This document shows, piece by piece, positions 8,907-17,768 of a stretch of DNA of 34,864 bases (position 1 is the first letter of the stretch; each line of letters opens with the position of its first letter). Position numbers and translations under genes: made by a program. A model generated the notes under the pieces. That model searched no databases and was not told the DNA's origin. It saw only the letters and a program-made list of their open reading frames with translations. Source of the stretch: Eubacterium sp. (GTDB lineage Bacteria > Bacillota > Clostridia > Lachnospirales > Lachnospiraceae); the NCBI GenBank assembly GCA_017459345.1, contig JAFUDC010000059.1, positions 1-34,864 on the forward strand, in the 5' to 3' direction.

Positions 8907-10007
8907 ATGAGAAGAATTAAAGTTAAAGCCCTGGCCATCCTGCTGGCCGCCGCCATGCTGCCTTTTATTCCATCAGGAAGTGCGGACAGAGTAAAGGCAT
9001 CTGACTGGATTGAAGCCAAAAGTACAGCAACCGGAAAGACATCCGTCAGGCTGTCCTGGCCCAATAAGAAGAATGTCGCAAGATGGAAGATCAGAAGAGC
9101 CCTGCAGGATAAGAATGGAAACACCGGATCTTTTAAAACTATCAAGACTCTTGGAGCCGGAAAGAAGTCCTTTGTTGTCAAAGGTCTTAAGAAGAACAGA
9201 TCCTATGTCTTTGAAATCAGGGGATTCAGGAAAAAGAAGGGCAAATATGTCGAAGCATACTACTCCGAGGTATATGATTATACAGGACTTGCCAAGACAT
9301 CATGGGATGAGTATGCATATTCTGACCCCTACTGTTCTCCGGAGAGGATCGATCTTTCCATGAATAAGTCCACACAGGGACTTTCTGTCAAAGGATATCA
9401 GATTTACCGCAAGAAGGAAGGAACATCCGCCTATAAGAAGATAGCAACAATCAAAAAGAAATCACCGGGAGTCTATAAAGATAAGAATGTGGAAAAAGGT
9501 GCATCCTATCAATATAAGTTCCGCTCTTATACCAAATATAAAGGGAAAACCATCTATTCTCCATTCTCTGATGTTTTGAAGCGGTCTGCGGTCTATCAGA
9601 AAGGGAAGTTCACCAGCAGGCAGGTGAAGCTTGCAAAAGCAGAAGTAATCGTCAATGTGACCAGTCAGAAATATAATGCTAAACTGAGTCTTGACTCCAT
9701 AGAGTATGATTTCAGAATAGGTGGAGGGCAGTACAGTGACGAGTACGAGGATGAGATGGCTCCTGTAACCCTGACAGGCTGGAGCAAGGACGGGATTAGC
9801 TGGACTGAGGCAAAAAAGAATCAATCTGTTACATTAAAAGACGGGGAGAGTCTTTATCTCAGATTTAAAGGCGACGGAGCTTCGGACCTCAGAAAAGGAC
9901 AATTCCTTTACAATGAAGAAATTAGATATAACGGTCTGCCATCTTTCTTCCGTCTTTATTTGAATGGCGATGGAACTGCATATATGAATGATGAGTCCAT
10001 TCACTGA
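8907..10007 (+). CDS. Secreted protein with fibronectin type III-like repeats
   Basis: A 366-residue protein with a Sec signal peptide (basic MRRIKVK, a hydrophobic run to about residue 22, likely cleavage near residues 25-31). Two FN3-like beta-sandwich modules follow: roughly 32-128 (TSVRLSWPNKKNVARWKI ... SYVFEIRGF) and 145-230 (VKGYQIYRKKEG ... YQYKFRSYTKYKGK). A C-terminal domain of about 130 residues is unrecognised. No LPXTG, SLH or cell-wall-binding motif is visible, so it may be released or loosely wall-bound. The modules are lysine-rich. A strong promoter and a perfect AGGAGG site 9 nt before the ATG suggest high expression. Function is unknown; it may be adhesive or structural. Confidence 0.8.
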   Translation: MRRIKVKALAILLAAAMLPFIPSGSADRVKASDWIEAKSTATGKTSVRLSWPNKKNVARWKIRRALQDKNGNTGSFKTIKTLGAGKKSFVVKGLKKNRSYVFEIRGFRKKKGKYVEAYYSEVYDYTGLAKTSWDEYAYSDPYCSPERIDLSMNKSTQGLSVKGYQIYRKKEGTSAYKKIATIKKKSPGVYKDKNVEKGASYQYKFRSYTKYKGKTIYSPFSDVLKRSAVYQKGKFTSRQVKLAKAEVIVNVTSQKYNAKLSLDSIEYDFRIGGGQYSDEYEDEMAPVTLTGWSKDGISWTEAKKNQSVTLKDGESLYLRFKGDGASDLRKGQFLYNEEIRYNGLPSFFRLYLNGDGTAYMNDESIH

Positions 10008-10041
10008 TACACTTTCATTCTTTTAATCTTTAAACTTTTGG

Positions 10042-10070
10042 TTTACTGAATCTATGAATTGTGATATAAT
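10042..10070 (+). promoter_or_regulatory. Extended -10 sigma-A promoter of the YerC-like gene
   Basis: TTTACT at 10042-10047, a 17-nt spacer and TGATATAAT (extended -10, hexamer at 10065-10070) lie 48 nt before the start codon. Confidence 0.8.
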
Positions 10071-10118
10071 GTATCATATTATCGGGTTTGATACCTGCCA
10101 GTTAAGAGAGGGATTATT

Positions 10119-10370
10119 ATGGCTAAGAATGTTCCTAAGGAACGTAAGATTGGGATGTATAAGGCAATCCTGGAACTTGAAACCTTAGATGAGTGCTGCG
10201 ATTTTTTTGAAGATATCTGCGCTATAACGGAGCTTCGATCCATGGAGCAGAGGTTCGAGGTGGCCAGGATGCTCTACGATGATAATGTTTATACTGAGAT
10301 CATGCAGAAGACCAGTGCCAGCTCGGCAACAATCAGCCGGGTAAACCGTATGCTCAATTATGGTACCTGA
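10119..10370 (+). CDS. YerC/YecD-family TrpR-like DNA-binding regulator
   Basis: A small 83-residue all-helical protein with the YerC/YecD layout, related to the tryptophan repressor TrpR: a helical dimerisation part (LDECCDFFEDICAITELRSM) and a C-terminal helix-turn-helix (TSASSATISRVNRMLNYG). A GAGAGG-type ribosome binding site is 6 nt upstream of the ATG. It lies 92 nt before iorA in the same direction, so it might control the downstream aromatic 2-oxoacid genes. That link is inference, since YerC-family targets and ligands are poorly defined. Confidence 0.88.
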   Translation: MAKNVPKERKIGMYKAILELETLDECCDFFEDICAITELRSMEQRFEVARMLYDDNVYTEIMQKTSASSATISRVNRMLNYGT

Positions 10371-10462
10371 TGTCTGGCTAAGATATTTGACCGCATGACA
10401 GAGAAGGGGACCAATCAGGAGAAAAACTGATAAAAGATACTATTAACAGAAAGGATGTATGT

Positions 10463-12190
10463 ATGAAACAGTTAATGTTGGGCAACAAAGCATTTGCCAG
10501 AGGATTATATGAAGCCGGATGCTCTGTGGTATCTTCCTATCCCGGTACGCCAAGTACCGAGGTTACTGAGGAAGCTGCAAAGTATGATGAGATTTACTGT
10601 GAGTGGGCTCCCAACGAGAAGGTAGCCATGGAGGTGGCCTTTGGTGCCTCCCTGGCAGGTAAGAGAAGCTTCTGCGGTATGAAGCATGTGGGGCTTAACG
10701 TAGCTGCTGACCCCCTCTACACCTGCTCTTATACCGGTGTGAACGCCGGTATGGTAATCTGTGTGGCTGATGATGCCGGTATGCATTCCTCCCAGAACGA
10801 GCAGGATTCCCGCCATCATGCCATTGCTTCCAAGGTTCCCATGCTGGAACCTTCGGATTCCGCAGAGGCATATGAATTCGCAAAGAAGGCTTTTGAGCTC
10901 TCCGAAGAGTATGATACACCGGTTATCATCAAGATGTGTACCCGCGTGGCTCATTCCCAGAGTGTCGTTGACCCCGGTGAGAGGGTTATGCCGGAGCCCA
11001 GGGCCTATGAGAAGAATATTGCCAAGTATGTTATGATGCCGGGCAATGCCATCCGCCGTCACCCCATCGTGGAAGAGCGGACCCGCCGTCTGATTCAGTT
11101 CGCGGAAAGCTGCGACTTCAACCGCGTGGAGATGGGGGATACCAGTCTGGGTATCATCACTTCCTCAACCAGTTATCAGTATGCCAAGGAAGTATTCGGG
11201 GACAAGGCCAGCATCTTAAAGCTTGGTATGATAAATCCGCTTCCGGTCCAGCTGATTCTGGATTTTGCAGCTAAGGTTGACAGGCTGGTCATCATTGAAG
11301 AGCTTGATCCTGTGATTGAGAACCATTGTAAGCAGCTGGGACTTACCGTGACGGGCAAGGATGTCCTTCCCATCGAGGGAGAGTTTTCCCAGAACCTGAT
11401 TGCAGATAAGCTTGGCATGGAGGTTCCGGCCTATAAGGAGCTGTCCGAGGCTCTGCCCGGAAGACCGCCTGTAATGTGTGCCGGATGTCCTCACAGAGGA
11501 CTTTTCTACACACTTAACCGGAATAAATGTACTGTACTCGGAGATATCGGCTGTTATACATTGGGTGCTGTTCCGCCGCTGGCTGCCATCGAGATGACCC
11601 TTTGCATGGGTGCATCCATCTCTGCAACCCACGGTTTCAACAAGGCGCTTGGCGGAGAAAGCGAGGGAAAAACCGTAGCAGTAATCGGTGATTCCACCTT
11701 CATGCACTCCGGCATGACCGGCCTGGCCAATATCGCTTATAATCAGAGTAATTCTACAGTAATCATACTGGACAACTCCATCACCGGCATGACCGGACAT
11801 CAGCAGAATCCGACCACCGGTTATAACATCAAGGGAGATCCTGCGGGAAAGATCGATCTGGAAAGCTTATGTCGTTCCATGGGATTTAACAGAGTCAGGG
11901 TGGTAGACCCCTACGATCTTAAGGCATGTGATCAGGCAGTCAAGGAAGAACTGGCGGCCGATGAACCATCTGTCATCATCAGCAGACGTCCATGCGCCCT
12001 GCTTAAGTATGTGAAGCATAATCCGCCCCTTAAGGTGGCTAAGGATAAATGTATCGGCTGCAAGTCCTGTATGAGACTGGGCTGTCCGGCTATTGCCATC
12101 AAGGACGGAAAGGCTGCCATTGATGATACATTATGTGTGGGCTGCGGCGTATGCCAGCAGTTATGCAGATTTGATGCTTTGCAGTCTTGA
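10463..12190 (+). CDS. iorA: Indolepyruvate:ferredoxin oxidoreductase, alpha subunit
   Basis: A 575-residue TPP-dependent 2-oxoacid:ferredoxin oxidoreductase subunit that converts aromatic 2-oxoacids (indolepyruvate, phenylpyruvate, 4-hydroxyphenylpyruvate) plus CoA to aryl-acetyl-CoA, CO2 and reduced ferredoxin. The N-terminal pyrimidine-binding part includes YPGTPSTEV and CEWAPNEKVAMEVA. MCAGCPHRGLFYTL and GDIGCYTLG follow, then the TPP motif GDSTFMHSGMTGLAN ending in LDN. Two C-terminal [4Fe-4S] motifs, CIGCKSCMRLGC and CVGCGVCQQLC, are complete. It pairs with iorB downstream and paaK after that. Confidence 0.95.
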   Translation: MKQLMLGNKAFARGLYEAGCSVVSSYPGTPSTEVTEEAAKYDEIYCEWAPNEKVAMEVAFGASLAGKRSFCGMKHVGLNVAADPLYTCSYTGVNAGMVICVADDAGMHSSQNEQDSRHHAIASKVPMLEPSDSAEAYEFAKKAFELSEEYDTPVIIKMCTRVAHSQSVVDPGERVMPEPRAYEKNIAKYVMMPGNAIRRHPIVEERTRRLIQFAESCDFNRVEMGDTSLGIITSSTSYQYAKEVFGDKASILKLGMINPLPVQLILDFAAKVDRLVIIEELDPVIENHCKQLGLTVTGKDVLPIEGEFSQNLIADKLGMEVPAYKELSEALPGRPPVMCAGCPHRGLFYTLNRNKCTVLGDIGCYTLGAVPPLAAIEMTLCMGASISATHGFNKALGGESEGKTVAVIGDSTFMHSGMTGLANIAYNQSNSTVIILDNSITGMTGHQQNPTTGYNIKGDPAGKIDLESLCRSMGFNRVRVVDPYDLKACDQAVKEELAADEPSVIISRRPCALLKYVKHNPPLKVAKDKCIGCKSCMRLGCPAIAIKDGKAAIDDTLCVGCGVCQQLCRFDALQS

Positions 12191-12264
12191 TTGTGGTGCC
12201 AGCTGTGATGGCACAGGTGTTTAGTCAGAATAACAGCATTAGCTATAAGAGGAGTTTGATAGAT

Positions 12265-12837
12265 ATGACCAAGAATATTATGATCGTTGGTGTCGGCGGC
12301 CAGGGCTCATTGCTGGCCAGTAAGCTGCTGGGGCACCTGCTTTTGAAAGAGGGATACGACGTGAAAGTTTCCGAAGTACATGGTATGAGCCAGCGCGGAG
12401 GAAGTGTCGTAACCTATGTGCGTTTCGGCGAGAGGGTATACTCTCCCATCATTGACAAGGGCCAGGCTGATTTTATCGTGTCCTTCGAGAAACTTGAGGC
12501 CGCCCGCTATGTTGAGTATCTTAAGGAGGATGGGCGAATTGTAGTCAACACCCAGGAAATTGATCCCATGCCGGTAATCACCGGTGCAGCCGCATATCCG
12601 GAGAATCTGATTGAGAAGATGCAGGATAAGGACATCCAGGTGGATGCCATGGACTGTCTGGCCCTGGCCAATGAGGCAGGTTCCTCCAAGGCGGTGAATA
12701 TCGTTCTTATGGGCCGCCTGTCCAGGTATTTTGATATTCCTGTGGAAAAATGGCAGGAAGCCATCAGGGAGTGTGTTCCGGCCAAGTTCCTCGATCTCAA
12801 CATGAAGGCCTTTGAGCTGGGCCGCGAGAGCGAGTAA
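12265..12837 (+). CDS. iorB: Indolepyruvate:ferredoxin oxidoreductase, beta subunit
   Basis: The 190-residue gamma/beta-type partner of IorA, with the family's N-terminal nucleotide-binding-like MIVGVGGQGSLLASKLLG and the segment VSEVHGMSQRGGSVVTYVRFG. The start is ATG 12265 (MTKNIMIVG) with AAGAGGAG about 10 nt upstream; the frame is open further 5' but only from a TTG inside the iorA end, and the 190-residue product matches the family. It forms the heterodimer or heterotetramer that transfers electrons from oxidative decarboxylation to ferredoxin. Confidence 0.94.
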   Translation: MTKNIMIVGVGGQGSLLASKLLGHLLLKEGYDVKVSEVHGMSQRGGSVVTYVRFGERVYSPIIDKGQADFIVSFEKLEAARYVEYLKEDGRIVVNTQEIDPMPVITGAAAYPENLIEKMQDKDIQVDAMDCLALANEAGSSKAVNIVLMGRLSRYFDIPVEKWQEAIRECVPAKFLDLNMKAFELGRESE

Positions 12838-12865
12838 TTTACGTTAATTATATGAAAAGAATCGT

Positions 12866-12885
12866 AATGACTGTCATAAGTCATT
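12866..12885 (+). promoter_or_regulatory. Palindrome between iorB and paaK
   Basis: Perfect 7-bp arms AATGACT and AGTCATT flank a 6-nt centre. A TTGACA hexamer starts 15 nt downstream at 12901 but has no convincing -10 partner. It is a candidate operator or mRNA hairpin. Confidence 0.35.
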
Positions 12886-12953
12886 GCCAAAGTTACACGG
12901 TTGACATTTGAGGGATTTTATGCAAATGAAATAAGCATAAGGAGAATTGAAAC

Positions 12954-14258
12954 ATGAAAAACTATTTCCAGCCAGAAATTGAAACCATGCCATTAGAGGA
13001 GCTTCAGGCTCTTCAGAGCGAGAGACTGGTAAAGCAGGTACAGCACGTGTATGAGAATGTACCCTATTACCGGCAGAAGCTTGATGAAGCCGGAGTTAAA
13101 CCGGAAGATATCAAGGGAATTGATGATCTTACCAAGCTTCCCTTCACCAACAAGGACGAGCTGAGAGACCAGTATCCTTACGGATTCCTTGGTGTTCCTC
13201 TGGACCAGTGCGTACGTATCCAGTCCACCTCCGGAACCACAGGCCGCCGTGTCGTTGCCTTCTATACCCAGGAAGACATTGATGTGTGGGATGAGTGCTG
13301 TGCAAGAGCCATCGTGGCAGCAGGCGGAACCAAGGATGATGTGGTTCATGTATGCTACGGCTATGGTCTTTTCACAGGCGGTCCCGGACTCAACGGCGGA
13401 TCCCATAAGGTTGGTTCTCTGACCCTTCCCATGTCCTCCGGTAATACAGACAGACAGCTTCAGTTCATGGAAGACCTGGGTTCTACCATCATCTGCTGTA
13501 CACCTTCCTATGCAGCTAACCTGGGTGAAACCATCACAGAGAGAGGCTTAAAGGATAAGATCAAGTTAAAAGCCGGTATCTTCGGTGCTGAGCCCTGGAC
13601 TGAGGAGATGCGTCATGACATCGAGGAAACTCTCGGGATTAAAGCTTATGACATCTATGGTCTGACAGAGATTTCCGGACCTGGTGTATCCTTCGAGTGT
13701 GAGGAGCAGGCCGGCATGCACATCCAGGAAGACCATTTCATTGCTGAGATTATCAATCCGGATACCGGAGAGGTTCTCCCGGAGGGAGAAGTAGGCGAGC
13801 TGGTGTTCACCTGTATCACCAAGAAGGCCTTCCCCCTGATTCGCTACCGTACCCGTGACCTCTGCTACCTGACCAGAAAGAAGTGCTCCTGCGGACGTAC
13901 CCATGTACGTATGCACAAGCCCATGGGCAGAAGCGATGACATGATGGTTGTTAAGGGCGTCAATGTATGGCCATCCCAGATTGAGGCCGTACTTCTGAAT
14001 CAGGGCTATCAGGCTAACTACCAGATCGTCGTTGACCGTGTCAACAACAGAGATACTATCGAGGTACAGGTGGAGAAGACACCGGAGATGGCCAAGGATA
14101 CATCCGTTCCTACCGAGGCAAGGGAGAAGAAGATCGTGGCTGGTCTTAAGTCCATGCTGGGCATCAAGGTAGATGTCAAGGTACTGGCACCCAAGTCCAT
14201 CGTGCGAAGCGAAGGCAAGGCTGTCCGTGTTGTGGATAAGCGAGACCTGTACAAGTAA
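12954..14258 (+). CDS. paaK: Phenylacetate-CoA ligase family protein
   Basis: A 434-residue adenylate-forming enzyme of the PaaK family, which interconverts aryl-acetate, ATP and CoA with aryl-acetyl-CoA. Features are the P-loop-like QSTSGTTGRRVVAFYT, the family signature YGLTEISGPGVSFEC, a zinc-binding-like CSCGRTHVR segment and a C-terminal lid with the final RVVDKRDLYK. AGGAG lies 9 nt before the ATG. Placed after iorAB, it plausibly handles the aryl-acetyl-CoA these make from aromatic amino acids, releasing the aryl-acetate, or works in the activating direction; the sequence cannot decide. A terminator-like hairpin follows. Confidence 0.93.
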   Translation: MKNYFQPEIETMPLEELQALQSERLVKQVQHVYENVPYYRQKLDEAGVKPEDIKGIDDLTKLPFTNKDELRDQYPYGFLGVPLDQCVRIQSTSGTTGRRVVAFYTQEDIDVWDECCARAIVAAGGTKDDVVHVCYGYGLFTGGPGLNGGSHKVGSLTLPMSSGNTDRQLQFMEDLGSTIICCTPSYAANLGETITERGLKDKIKLKAGIFGAEPWTEEMRHDIEETLGIKAYDIYGLTEISGPGVSFECEEQAGMHIQEDHFIAEIINPDTGEVLPEGEVGELVFTCITKKAFPLIRYRTRDLCYLTRKKCSCGRTHVRMHKPMGRSDDMMVVKGVNVWPSQIEAVLLNQGYQANYQIVVDRVNNRDTIEVQVEKTPEMAKDTSVPTEAREKKIVAGLKSMLGIKVDVKVLAPKSIVRSEGKAVRVVDKRDLYK

Positions 14259-14281
14259 TTCATAAACATAAAGCTTTACTT

Positions 14282-14327
14282 AAAGAGCCGGGAGCATAAC
14301 TGATGTGGTGCTTTCGGCTTCTTTAAT
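14282..14327 (+). terminator. Probable terminator after paaK
   Basis: AAAGAGCCG (14282-14290) pairs with CGGCTTCTTT (14315-14324) with one bulged T; an inner AGCA/TGCT pairing extends the stem. The T tract is short. Confidence 0.6.
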
Positions 14328-14461
14328 TACGTTTCTTTATTACGTTTCTTAAGAAATACTTTAGAATTCTCTGCAGAGAATATTTGGATTCTTGTTCTAT
14401 GATTGTTCTGACAGAAGGAAATACGTGCAGCTTCAGGAATTATTTTATGAGTTGAACAGGG

Positions 14462-14479
14462 GTTTCGCAATTATCTGAA
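14462..14479 (+). repeat. Dispersed motif copy a (GTTTCGCAATTATCTGAA)
   Basis: This lies 60 nt before the response regulator start. TTTCGCAATTATCT is identical to copy b upstream of the SsuA-type gene. A TTGAAC hexamer at 14452-14457 precedes it. The rest of the 280-nt gap 14259-14538 holds only the paaK terminator and AT-rich sequence. Confidence 0.5.
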
Positions 14480-14538
14480 TGTCAAATCATAGAGGAAAGG
14501 AGAATCATTTATTATGAGAATAAGGGGAACAAAATGAT

Positions 14539-15255
14539 ATGGAAAAATCACATATACTTATTGTAGAAGATGACAAGGAAATAAGGGATGGAATCGAAAT
14601 CTACCTGCAGACACAGGGCTATGAGGTAAGCAAAGCCGGGGACGGACTGGAAGGACTTCATCTACTGGGTCAGGAAAGGATTGATCTTGCCATAGTTGAT
14701 GTGATGATGCCCAGGATGGATGGGATTTCCATGATTAGGGAGCTCAGGAAGGAATACGATATTCCTGTGATCATGCTTTCTGCCAAATCCGAGGAAGTTG
14801 ATAAGATCCTGGGACTTAATATGGGGGCTGATGATTATATCACCAAACCTTTCGCTCCCATGGAACTTATGGCCAGGGTAAATTCCCAGCTGCGCCGTTA
14901 TCAGTTCTGGCAGGAGAAAATAGCAGCGGGCGGCAGTCCCAAGGAGCGGACTCACGTCATTGGCGGACTGGTCCTCAATGAGGACAGGGTGGAGCTTACT
15001 GTAGATGGATCTTTGGTAAAACTCACCCCCATGGAATACAGGATTCTGCTGCTGCTCATGAAGCATCCGGGAAGGGTTTTCTCTGCGGAAGAAATCTATG
15101 AGAGAGTCTGGAATGAGAAGGCTGTGAACTCGGATACCATTATGGTCCATGTGCGCAACATCCGTGAGAAGATTGAGATGAATCCCAAAAAACCGGAATA
15201 TTTAAAGGTGGTGTGGGGAGTTGGATATAAAATTGAAGACAGGAAAACAAGATAA
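14539..15255 (+). CDS. OmpR/PhoB-family response regulator
   Basis: A 238-residue two-component regulator. The receiver domain (residues 3-120) has the acidic pair in VEDDKE, phosphoacceptor D54 in AIVDVMMPRMDG, and K103 in DDYITKPF. The C-terminal winged helix (about 140-235) has the usual LTPMEYRILLLLMKHPGRVFS and WNEKAVNSDTIMVHVRNIREKIE. It is transcribed with the histidine kinase gene that overlaps its 3' end, so the two form a cognate pair. The sensed signal and target genes are not evident. Confidence 0.95.
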   Translation: MEKSHILIVEDDKEIRDGIEIYLQTQGYEVSKAGDGLEGLHLLGQERIDLAIVDVMMPRMDGISMIRELRKEYDIPVIMLSAKSEEVDKILGLNMGADDYITKPFAPMELMARVNSQLRRYQFWQEKIAAGGSPKERTHVIGGLVLNEDRVELTVDGSLVKLTPMEYRILLLLMKHPGRVFSAEEIYERVWNEKAVNSDTIMVHVRNIREKIEMNPKKPEYLKVVWGVGYKIEDRKTR

Positions 15256-17764
15256 TCATACTGGAAATATACAGGAAAAAAAGAATAAACATAATAATCA
15301 GCAAGGAAAGAGCCGCTATATAAGCCTCCTGATCATTCTGCTTGCTGCGTCCATAGCTGCAGGTTTTATGCTTTATTCCTACCCGGGATTCAGGAACCAG
15401 GCACAGACTATCGTAGAGAAGGAAAAAGAGAAGCTGAAGCAGGAAGAGAAGCAGAAGAGTTATCTTTGGGAAGATGGGTCCATGCTGAAAGATATCCTGT
15501 TTGCGGTATATTATCTGGACTACAGATTAAGTGATGAAAAAGATGCTCTGAACTATTATACCAGGGATTATGATACTTCAAAGCTCAGCAAGGAAGAGAT
15601 GACGGCACTTAATGCTTCCTCTGACCTGATGCTGCATTACATGAATGATGCCTATGATGCCCTGACCTTAAAAGATAATGACAGCGGATATGGATCCTTC
15701 GATTACAGTGGAGATATCCTCTATTCCTGCTGTGGGGCGGTGAAAGATGAAAAAGGAAATGTAATCAGGGACTATGGAATTGATAAAAATCTGCTTCAGG
15801 TACTTACCGGCGGAATTGGAGCTTTAGAAGCCCGGGAACTTCCGGAAAAGACAGCTGCTGTGGATGAAGATACTGATGATAAGGGGACAGTGGGGACAGA
15901 ACGTTATGATAGCATTTTTGTATTAAGCTTTGATAAAGATGGAAACCCCTCTGTCACGGAATCAAAGAATATCTCCGGAAATCCCCTTCAGCTGACCAGT
16001 TACCTGCAGTCAGCAGGCATCTCTGATCTTTATTTTGATACAGCCTGGGACAGACTGTGGGATGCTGAGATAGCCCCGAGTCTGGAAGGGGAAGGAGATA
16101 ATAGCTACGGCAGTGCTCAGTTTGAAAAGGATGCCATGATCTTAAAGCAGATTCCTCTGCCGGCCATTAAAAATAAGACCTTTGTTTTCGGAATGTCCAG
16201 CCGGGATAATTCAGAAAAATCCGGTTATGCCTATCCTTCCTATCAGACAGAGCTGGATGCCTGGCTTCTTCATGGCTATCTGATAACAGCCCTGATGATC
16301 GCTCTGATCATGGCCCTTCTGGCTCTCATCCTGCAGAATATACCGACCCTTGCTCTGCGCAGCAATCCGGTATTTCGACTTCCATCAGAGATAACTGCAG
16401 GGCTGGCCCTGCTTGGTATTCCCATAGCTGCCTTCATGGTTTACTCTGTGGACTTTGCCAGGATAACCATGGGGACAGACCTGAGAGAATTCTTCCAAAC
16501 CCTTGGCTTTGGCACAGCCTCAGACTATCTGGCCCATGCTGTAGTGTGGATTATGTGGGCTATGTACAGTTTTTTTGCCTACTGGCTGATTGCAAGCCTT
16601 CTTCCCTACCTGACTCATCCGGTAAGGACTTTAAAGGAGAGGGCTCTTTTTCCACGATTCCTCCATTGGGTAAGGGGAAAATTTCATGATATATTAAAAT
16701 GGGCGGGTCAGATAGATCTTATGGAGAAGGATGGGCTGATCCTGCGACGAATGGTTCTGCTTAACGGTCTGGCTATTGTCCTGATCAGCTGTTTCTGGTT
16801 CTGGGGAGTATTATTGGGAATCGTATATTCCATTTGTCTCTATATCTGGCTGATGAAACGATATCGTAAGGTTCAGGAGGATTATACCAGGCTACTTGTG
16901 CGGGCAAAAGAGATTGCCTCTTCCTCTGCTGCCGAACCGGGAAAAGAGAGGAGTGGTGATCCTGATTATCATGCTCAAGCAAGGTCTGACGAAATAAGAG
17001 ATGCAGATACTTTCTACAGAATGAATGAAGATCTCGACCGCATTGAAGCAGGCCTGGCCCGGGCAGTGAATGCGGAGGTCAGAAGCCGTAATACCAAAAC
17101 AGAACTGATAACCAATGTCTCTCATGATCTGAAGACCCCTCTGACAGCTATTATCACCTACCTTGACCTGCTTAAAAAGGAAGATCTGTCCGATGAGCTT
17201 CGGAAAGAATATCTGACCACTCTGGATGCCAAGGCCCAGCGTCTTAAGGCTCTGATCGAGGATCTCTTTGAGGCCAGCAAGGCTGTGACCGGGGATATCG
17301 TGATGAATTACGCCGAAGTAGACCTGGCCAGTCTCATGAAACAGGTTCGCATGGAGAATGAAGACCGAATAGAAGAGAGCAGTCTGGACTTCCGATGGAA
17401 TCTTCCGGAGGAGAAATGCAGTCTCAGGCTGGATCCTAACAGAACCTGGCGCATCATGGACAACCTCCTGCAGAACACCTTAAAATACTCCATGCCTGGG
17501 ACCAGGGTATATGTGGATATGGTTGAAAAGGCAGGCTGCGTAAAGGTTATCATGAAAAATATCTCTGCATCGGAGATGAATTTTAACGCATCCGAGATAG
17601 CAGACCGTTTTGTCAGAGGCGATCTGGCCAGGAATACGGAAGGAAGCGGATTAGGTTTGGCCATCGCCCGCAGCTTTACCGAGCTGCAGGGAGGCAGATT
17701 TGAGATAGAAATCGACGGGGATCTGTTTAAAGTGACAGTTTCATTTCCGGTGAAGAGAGAATAA
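15221..17764 (+). CDS. Large membrane sensor histidine kinase
   Basis: A protein of up to 847 residues. TM1 is near 34-54, then an extracytoplasmic part of roughly 290 residues of unrecognised fold, further hydrophobic segments near 352-371, 390-409, 435-463 and 510-547, then a HisKA domain with H635 in NVSHDLKTPLTAI and an HATPase_c domain with the N box DNLLQNTLKYS and G box GSGLGLAIA. No ATG exists before TM1, so the start is probably TTG: 15221 directly after a GGGGAG site, or 15233. Either start overlaps the response regulator gene by 23-35 nt, which suggests translational coupling. Its 3' end nearly meets the convergent amidohydrolase gene. Confidence 0.92.
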   Translation: MDIKLKTGKQDNHTGNIQEKKNKHNNQQGKSRYISLLIILLAASIAAGFMLYSYPGFRNQAQTIVEKEKEKLKQEEKQKSYLWEDGSMLKDILFAVYYLDYRLSDEKDALNYYTRDYDTSKLSKEEMTALNASSDLMLHYMNDAYDALTLKDNDSGYGSFDYSGDILYSCCGAVKDEKGNVIRDYGIDKNLLQVLTGGIGALEARELPEKTAAVDEDTDDKGTVGTERYDSIFVLSFDKDGNPSVTESKNISGNPLQLTSYLQSAGISDLYFDTAWDRLWDAEIAPSLEGEGDNSYGSAQFEKDAMILKQIPLPAIKNKTFVFGMSSRDNSEKSGYAYPSYQTELDAWLLHGYLITALMIALIMALLALILQNIPTLALRSNPVFRLPSEITAGLALLGIPIAAFMVYSVDFARITMGTDLREFFQTLGFGTASDYLAHAVVWIMWAMYSFFAYWLIASLLPYLTHPVRTLKERALFPRFLHWVRGKFHDILKWAGQIDLMEKDGLILRRMVLLNGLAIVLISCFWFWGVLLGIVYSICLYIWLMKRYRKVQEDYTRLLVRAKEIASSSAAEPGKERSGDPDYHAQARSDEIRDADTFYRMNEDLDRIEAGLARAVNAEVRSRNTKTELITNVSHDLKTPLTAIITYLDLLKKEDLSDELRKEYLTTLDAKAQRLKALIEDLFEASKAVTGDIVMNYAEVDLASLMKQVRMENEDRIEESSLDFRWNLPEEKCSLRLDPNRTWRIMDNLLQNTLKYSMPGTRVYVDMVEKAGCVKVIMKNISASEMNFNASEIADRFVRGDLARNTEGSGLGLAIARSFTELQGGRFEIEIDGDLFKVTVSFPVKRE

Positions 17765-17768
17765 CTAG

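Noticed and set aside
10505-11800. Antisense open frames of 185 and 194 residues within iorA
   Set aside because: They mirror codon bias in a well-conserved gene and lack start signals and domains.
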